64,000 nucleotides of DNA from Lepas anatifera (taxonomy: Eukaryota > Arthropoda > Thecostraca > Lepadidae), in assembly GCA_034440635.1 (NCBI GenBank), contig JAOTON010002064.1, forward strand, positions 1 to 64,000. Direction: 5' to 3'. Every line of letters begins with the position of its first letter. Positions within the stretch are counted from its first letter, which is position 1. The notes under the pieces were generated by a model that was given only the letters and a program-made list of their open reading frames with translations, did no database searches and was not told the origin of the DNA. Shown here piece after piece: positions 58,736 through 64,000 of this stretch. The translations under genes and the position numbers were made by a program.

Positions 58736-58905
58736 TCACCAGCTGAGTGAGAGTCTACGGCGGATCTCCTGTCCCAGCAGACGCCTCTCCGAGCGGGTAC
58801 CCCGCGCCACGGTGCGGTTCTCGGCCGCTCGACGCGCCAGGTACGGCATGATGGAGTGCAGATCTCCCAGCGGCGTGGACTTGTACACGGCGTACCCCGC
58901 GCGCG
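58736..58905 (-). CDS. PRODH, last exon
   Basis: Proline dehydrogenase: mitochondrial FAD enzyme oxidising L-proline to pyrroline-5-carboxylate, with electrons passed to the respiratory chain. The exon follows cgtttcag on the minus strand and completes a split Ala codon. It reads ARAGYAVYKSTPLGDL, then MPYLARRAAENR (the family YLxRRxxEN substrate-binding helix with both arginines), and ends RRRLSLSW before tga (58736-58738). The C-terminus is about as long as in animal PRODH. Confidence 0.93.
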
Positions 58906-59188
58906 CTGAAACGGGGCGAGCTAGATAGACCGTGGTAGCATAAGCCATGACAACAATCAGGAAAGTCAGAGCACACGTGATTTATTGTATTGGTTCTCTC
59001 TCAACCATACTGATATTGATGTCGTGAGAGTTGAGCTATTTTCCAACTATTTACACACGAACTGAATCGCACCATACTTTAAAACAGTTTCATGCAACAC
59101 AGATCCACAACCACAGAACTGCTCGAAACAGAAATCAATTACTAATCCATAACCATAGTCAGCTCCGGAGTACTACTGGTCCACTCAC

Positions 59189-59379
59189 CGAGCTGTACCG
59201 AGACTTGTTCGTACACCCCGTATGTCTGGCCGAAGAGCACCGTTCCGTCGTCCTTGGGCAGGCCTAGCTCCGTCATCAGGCTCACTGCCCGCCGAATGCT
59301 CTCCTCGTTGTGGGAGGCGACGATGACGGCGAAGCGGCGCGGCTCGGCGGCGATGCGGCGCAGCATCCGCGCCACCTGG
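59189..59379 (-). CDS. PRODH, penultimate exon
   Basis: After ccctgcag on the minus strand: QVARMLRRIAAEPRRFAVIV, then ASHNEESIRRA, LGLPKDDGTVLFGQTYGV and EQVSVQLG. ASHN and FGQ.. are conserved barrel motifs of proline dehydrogenase. Ends G|gtgagt in phase 1, matching the last exon. Confidence 0.95.
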
Positions 59380-59509
59380 CTGCAGGGGGAGAGAGCGTGG
59401 GAGAGGGACAGTGGCGTGAAAACAACAACAGTAGCGTAAGTTTTAGAGTCAAGTAAATTCAGAGCCAGCGCAGTAGTATATTTTGCTGTGATTTTCCATT
59501 TCCATGTCA

Positions 59510-59807
59510 CTACGTGGCAGAGGCGTAGCCAGGATTTTGCTAAGGGGGGGCGGCGCCCCGAAACTGGCCCCTGCGACAGTGCCAAAAGGGCCCTGATGGG
59601 TAAAAAGGCCCTGCTTGTTACAGAATAGAGTGCTGAAGAGGGCTTAAGAGGGCCCTATCTGGTATAAAATTTCAAAATTGGCTACAGAGCATAGTGCGGG
59701 CGAGCTGCGCGTCGCGCGGCTTGTGTCCTCAGGGAGCTCTTCGGGCCCTCACGGGGCGGGCGGCTGTCCCTTCCGCCCGCCCCCTTGGCTACGCCCCTGC
59801 TGCGTGG
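59510..59807. mobile_element. hAT-type MITE in a PRODH intron
   Basis: Starts CAGAGGCGTAGCCAGG (59518) and ends CTTGGCTACGCCCCTG (59799). Flanked by ctacgtgg and ctgcgtgg, an 8-bp duplication with one mismatch. 282 bp with no coding frame. Confidence 0.87.
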
Positions 59808-60653
59808 TCACTCCTGTTCTTATCTAGGGTATATTCCCTTTTTCAAAGAACTCACGCCATGTCTGAGTGCGTTATATGCAATAAAGCTGTTCCAAGTTGT
59901 TAAAGAAGGAAAGTCTGCTAGCATTAACCACAAAAACGCCTCTCATTAACGTATTCGGTATATCATATCTTCCTTCGCTCAGGGAACTTAATTCATTCGA
60001 TAACTGAAATATTTTTAACGGGAAAAACAACACTCTAACAGTGAAAAAGATGCTACAAAATTATACATAGAAGGTGACTACAAACATCTCTTGGAAAACT
60101 ACTTAGAGCTGTTCAGTGTTTCCAGCAGAAAAAGTTCCTACAAAATCTATCACTTATCCAGAGAGTGTAGTCTTGTTCACTGACGGCGGAACTGGGGAGA
60201 GGGCGACACCGGGGCACGGTGTCCCCTTTCAATCAGAAATGCTAACGGGCGTCCCACCGGAGGGCCGAGGGGCCTGCCCCCACTTTTTGGCCAAAATTTC
60301 CTGATCTCAGTCAAAATGGGAGAAAACCGGACATTCTTATAACCAGCCGCTGCAGAAGGCAACGAGGAGCCCAATTGAACAGTATTTGGTCCTAACGTGG
60401 AAATTTTGTCAGCGTCGTTTGAGTTTGTCCCCCACTTTTTGCCAGTGGCGACGCTTATGAATCCTAACACTTACCCTATGGTGTTGACTGGAAATAAATG
60501 GGTTGAAAATTCCAAGGTGCCCCCTTCCCCCTTAAATTCGGACGTTCCGCCGTCACTGGTCCTGTTTCTGGTACCACTCATTCAGAGGACTCAGACACCC
60601 CCCTATCCTTCCTATAATTGTATAATTGTGAAATATCTTAAGGCCAGCAGTAC

Positions 60654-60760
60654 CGGTTGTAGTTGTCGGAAGTATCGTCGTAGCCGTCGTGGATGGGCCT
60701 GGGCAGACCCAGCTGGCTAGCCCGCGCCACCTCTTTCTCCAGGTAGGCTCCTCGCACCAG
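60654..60760 (-). CDS. PRODH, internal exon
   Basis: After atgtttcag on the minus strand: LVRGAYLEKEVARASQLGLP, RPIHDGYDD, TSDNYNR, ending cg|gtactg in phase 2. LVRGAYL plus the preceding GVK forms the family KLVRGAYL strand. Confidence 0.95.
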
Positions 60761-61351
60761 CTGAAACATTGGAGGTGGTAAGGATGAGTGGTAAGGACGA
60801 ATTTATGTTTGGCAAACCTTCAGTCTGTTTCTACTCCTTCACTCGCCATCCATGCAATTATTCTGAGGCACAGTTGATCAGCTACTTCAAATATTTTTAT
60901 TTCTTGACAAGGTGTCGACTGGCCTCATGCACCTTGTCATACACCTTGTCACCTTTCGTGTCACAAGGAACATATACCTTGTCAACTTACAATCAAACTC
61001 ATAATCATGCTTCTCGCTGCAGGACTCTAAAATCTACCATCGTTTTATTTATATTCTATTTCATGTTTAGGACCTCTCCTAACAGGCAACTTGCCCAATT
61101 ACAGGGAGCATAGGTGTGCGTGTTTGAGTAGCCGGATGGAACACGGAAGACAGCTTCCCGCCTCGGGATTTCGACCTACTCTAATACATGCAATCCCAAT
61201 CTGGAGTCTGGCGACGAAGCCACTAGGCGAGCCCGCCCCAAGTTTGTTCCTTCCTAGTCATAAGCATGCGCAGTTTTCAGGATTCCTGCCAATGACACGC
61301 TTCTACACTGACTTCAATATTTGCGATGGCTTGAGAAATGTCGTTGGTTAC

Positions 61352-61459
61352 CTTGACGCCGTAGCAGATACCAATGTCGTCGACAACCTTCAGGTGATTC
61401 ATAAGCGAGGCTTCGGAGTCTTTCAGATAGCATTGGTATGTACCCCACACAAGTGGTAC
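61352..61459 (-). CDS. PRODH, internal exon beside the acceptor array
   Basis: 36 codons, phase 0 at both ends: VPLVWGTYQCYLKDSEASLM, NHLKVVDDIGICYGVK, ending aag|gtaacc. TYQCYLKD is a conserved PRODH motif. Its acceptor (ttttcag|gtaccac) is the innermost copy of a tandem array. Confidence 0.92.
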
Positions 61460-61720
61460 CTGAAAATTTTAAGTAACACTGGTAAGTACACCACATAAGT
61501 ATTACCTGGAAGATTTCAGGTAGCACTAGTACGTACCCCACAAGTGGTACCTGAAATGTGTCAGATACCTGGTATGTACCCCACACAGCAGTACCTGGAA
61601 CATTTCAGGTACCTGGTATATACCCGACACAAGCGGAGCTGGAACATGTCAGGCACCACTGGTACTCAGCTCACACAAGTGGTACCTGGAACATAACAGA
61701 TACACGGAACACGTACAGGA
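61426..61720 (-). repeat. 43-47-bp minisatellite made of the PRODH exon start plus its 3' splice site, about six units
   Basis: On the minus strand each unit contains a t(t/c)cag acceptor, then gtaccacttgtgtgggg or a variant, then a tac.taccag stretch and a tacctgaa stretch. This matches the real acceptor and the first 33 bases or so of the exon. Acceptor-like AGs fall near 61459 (real), 61516, 61552, 61606, 61648 and 61687. Confidence 0.85.
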
Positions 61721-62353
61721 CCGGAGGCCGGTAAGGGTCAAGATAATGTGCCGAGTCATGCAGAAGTGTCATTACTGTAGTTCATTTCCAGGTGTTAGCT
61801 CTTTGTGTGGTGCAAATAACTTGAGGCGAGGCCTCACGTTTGATGAATATGACGAGCCGCCATGGTTTACACATACCTGATCAGAGTTGTTTCTTAGAGA
61901 CACCCACGAGTGAATCATCACACTCTTGGGCTCGGTAAGAATGTACAACAGCCATTTACATCTCGTCAGAACAAAGTTTACACCTGGTGGTCTTCACATT
62001 GCATCAACGTAAATCCATTAAAGTATCCGATCAATTTCCTCTAAAATATCAACAATGCAGAATTAGGTAGTCTATGGTTCCTTTTTTCTTAAAAAAGACA
62101 TGGTGCGGAGTTCGGATATTCGGATACTGACCCAACCCACTTCATTCGATACTTTCGCTGACGAAGCTCTGTAAATGCAGAACGAAAGCCCCGACCCCAA
62201 AAACACTTTGTGCGACCATATCCTTTTGTCTTAGCCCCTCTCAATAAGAATGAATTCGCAAAGCAATAGACAACACTTCCAGTCTGTACTATTTTGGATA
62301 CACACGATTGCTTTACAGGCACGATTAGCGGAATGTACGTCCCGGAGGCCTAC

Positions 62354-62466
62354 CTTTCGATTGAAGTTGGCCGCCAGGGCCAGGGCCAGCAGCGCTATCG
62401 CCGGGTTGGTGTATGTGTACTCGCCGTCCACCATAAGTCGGATCGACTCCACCTCACAGAACCGAC
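62354..62466 (-). CDS. PRODH, first exon visible
   Basis: After gtgccggcag on the minus strand: RFCEVESIRLMVDGEYTYTN then PAIALLALALAANFNRK, ending aag|gtaggc in phase 0. The LMVDGEYTY.NPAI segment corresponds to the family VDAEQTYFQPAI strand and helix. It starts in phase 1 (two bases of a split codon), so further exons lie upstream, not found up to 64000. Confidence 0.93.
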
Positions 62467-63400
62467 CTGCCGGCACAGAGGTTCCCATACAGAGGAGAGT
62501 CTCAAACCTCCCGAGCTCAGAGCCAGCCTCAAACCAGCTCTCGCCTTCAAACCAGCTCAAAGCTAAATAATGGCAAGCAAAGCTTCTGTCAGTCTCAGCA
62601 CTTACTTACATAGATGAGGGCACAGTACTTCAGTGGTATAATATTCATCAGGGAGGAGGAGGAGGGGATGGAAGATGGAGGTTGGGGGCAAACAGTCATC
62701 ATCCTGTTCTGATAATGTGTTCTGAGGAAAATTTAGGCCATGTCAGGCGTTCTGGGGACATATCTGACCGGCCAAACCCGGGATTTTCCCCTCACTTTTG
62801 CCAGTGCAAAAGTGACAACTTCCGTGGTACTGTTTTCGTGAATTGGCCACCTGGCACTTCTTCCACCGATGTGATCAACGACAATGAGCGCCTCTTCCCC
62901 CTCCCCGTTCGACGATCATGCTCCGCTGCCTGTACTGCCTGTAAAGTGGATCATTACAAGGTTCTAAAAATGGCGTGGCTCACTGAATGCACTCAAATTC
63001 CGCTAGGGCATTGCCACCTCTGGACTCTGTATAAGCAAAGTGATCCCTGAACCCCTCCCACCCTACAAGGATGAGCTGGCAAGGCTGTATCTCCCTAGAA
63101 TTTGGGGCGTGATCAGGCCTCACGGGTTATCATCACCTTAGGACCATGCGTGTCGCCATACAGGGGAGGGGGAGGGGCCACCACTTTTCATCTTCGGGCG
63201 GGTTTGGACAGAACTTAAAAATCCTATCGCAAACATGTGCTAAAGGAAAAAAGGGCACAAGAAGCTCAAATCTATAGCATGCTTTATCTGAAGAGAATGG
63301 TTTTGTTTCGACGCAGAATCAAACTTTTGCTGAAGACCACTTGTTATGTCCCCGGCGACGTTTTTGCCCGGAATAATTGCAAGCGGGAGGTGTGATTAGC
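62467..63400. other. PRODH upstream intron, no exon found
   Basis: No open frame here matches the expected N-terminal part of proline dehydrogenase. Confidence 0.4.
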
Positions 63401-63408
63401 CTACTGCC

Positions 63409-63505
63409 CTGAGGGCGTCTGGGTGGTGCAGTCGCTCGACGCAGGCTGGTACAATTTGAGCTTGGTGACCTCATTTAGAAGGCCCTTGGTCCGAGCCCAC
63501 GCGGA
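63409..63505 (+). mobile_element. Possible tRNA-derived SINE fragment
   Basis: ctgggtggtgcagtcgctcg resembles a degenerate box A and ggtccgagccc a degenerate box B at about the right spacing. Weak evidence. Confidence 0.3.
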
Positions 63506-63654
63506 GGCAGGCCTCGGCACCTGTGCAGTGTTCCTGTCCCGAGCCTTGCTCTACCCCAGGTACTCGTCAGCAAATGACAGAGGTATTTGGTCGTCGAATA
63601 ACTGAAAAGCTGCCTATTTCCCGGGTGTCAGCAGTCCGGGCACGGATATCCTGA

Positions 63655-64000
63655 ATGTGCGAGTATTGCGGGACAGCATACCACCTGCAAGTGTCGTGCG
63701 GTACAGCATATAACCCGCTGGTGTCGTGCGGTGCAGTATACAACCTACGAGTGTGCGACACAGCGCAAAACCCTCTGTTGTGCGGTGCAGCATAACACCT
63801 GCTAGTGATGTGCCGGTGCAGCATAAAACCGGCTAGGGCCATGCGGTGCAGCATAACACCTGCTAGTGTTGTGCGGTGCAGCGTAACACTTGCTAGTGTT
63901 ATGCGGTGCAGCATAACACTTGCTAGTGCTGTGCGGTGCAGCATATTATCACTCGCTAGTGCTGTGCGGTGCAGCATAACACTTGCTAGTGCTGTGCGGT
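63655..64000. repeat. About 32-bp minisatellite running off the right edge
   Basis: Ten or more units like tgtgcggtgcagcataacac with a ttgctagtgc link; the later copies are nearly identical and the left ones decay. On the minus strand one frame stays open for 136 codons because of the repeat. Confidence 0.9.

Noticed and set aside
61314..61586. 90-codon minus-strand frame over the PRODH exon
   Set aside because: It reads the acceptor array and the exon in the wrong frame; the TYQCYLK-like text in it is the repeated copy of the exon start.

Overview
The window looks like arthropod nuclear DNA, most probably crustacean. Coding regions are split into short exons with GT..AG introns whose phases agree. 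The identifiable genes are a mitochondrial ribosomal protein, a chemosensory ionotropic receptor, an SR splicing factor of the B52/SRSF4-5-6 type and a proline dehydrogenase. The space between them is full of microsatellites, minisatellites and transposon remains. No operon, tRNA gene, rRNA gene or CRISPR array was found. The species call rests on the receptor family and gene style only.

Layout. 1-3600: no gene seen; a composite element (1940-3592) holds a TTAA-flanked MITE. 4129-10890: the last two coding exons of MRPS18A (+), the first hemmed in by a CT tract, a 20-copy array of its own 5' splice site and a 690-bp GA tract. 14511-16605: an ionotropic receptor (+) with one frame break. 16804-21480: a complete LTR element on the minus strand (170-bp LTRs, TSD, PBS-like site, polypurine tract) that carries broken envelope-like membrane protein genes but no visible gag or pol. 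21485-38136: repeat-rich, no confident host gene; several TTAA MITEs, a 5'-truncated non-LTR retrotransposon and a hAT-like foldback element. 38137-50107: the SR protein gene (+), nine coding positions, with two alternative versions of exon 3. 52475-52801: a small single-pass membrane protein (-). 58736-62466: the C-terminal five exons of proline dehydrogenase (-); its N-terminal exons are not seen and probably lie beyond the right edge.

The genes do not form a pathway. What ties them together is a shared structural oddity: in three of them (MRPS18A, the SR gene, PRODH) a splice site together with adjoining exon sequence has been amplified into a tandem array, giving rows of decoy or alternative splice sites. 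This, the tandem exon pair 3a/3b in the SR gene, the envelope-only LTR element, and the TTAA MITE family packed with AGGTCA nuclear-receptor half-sites are the main points for follow-up. Single-base frame breaks in the receptor, the SR last exon and the retrotransposon sit in or next to short homopolymers and may be assembly errors.
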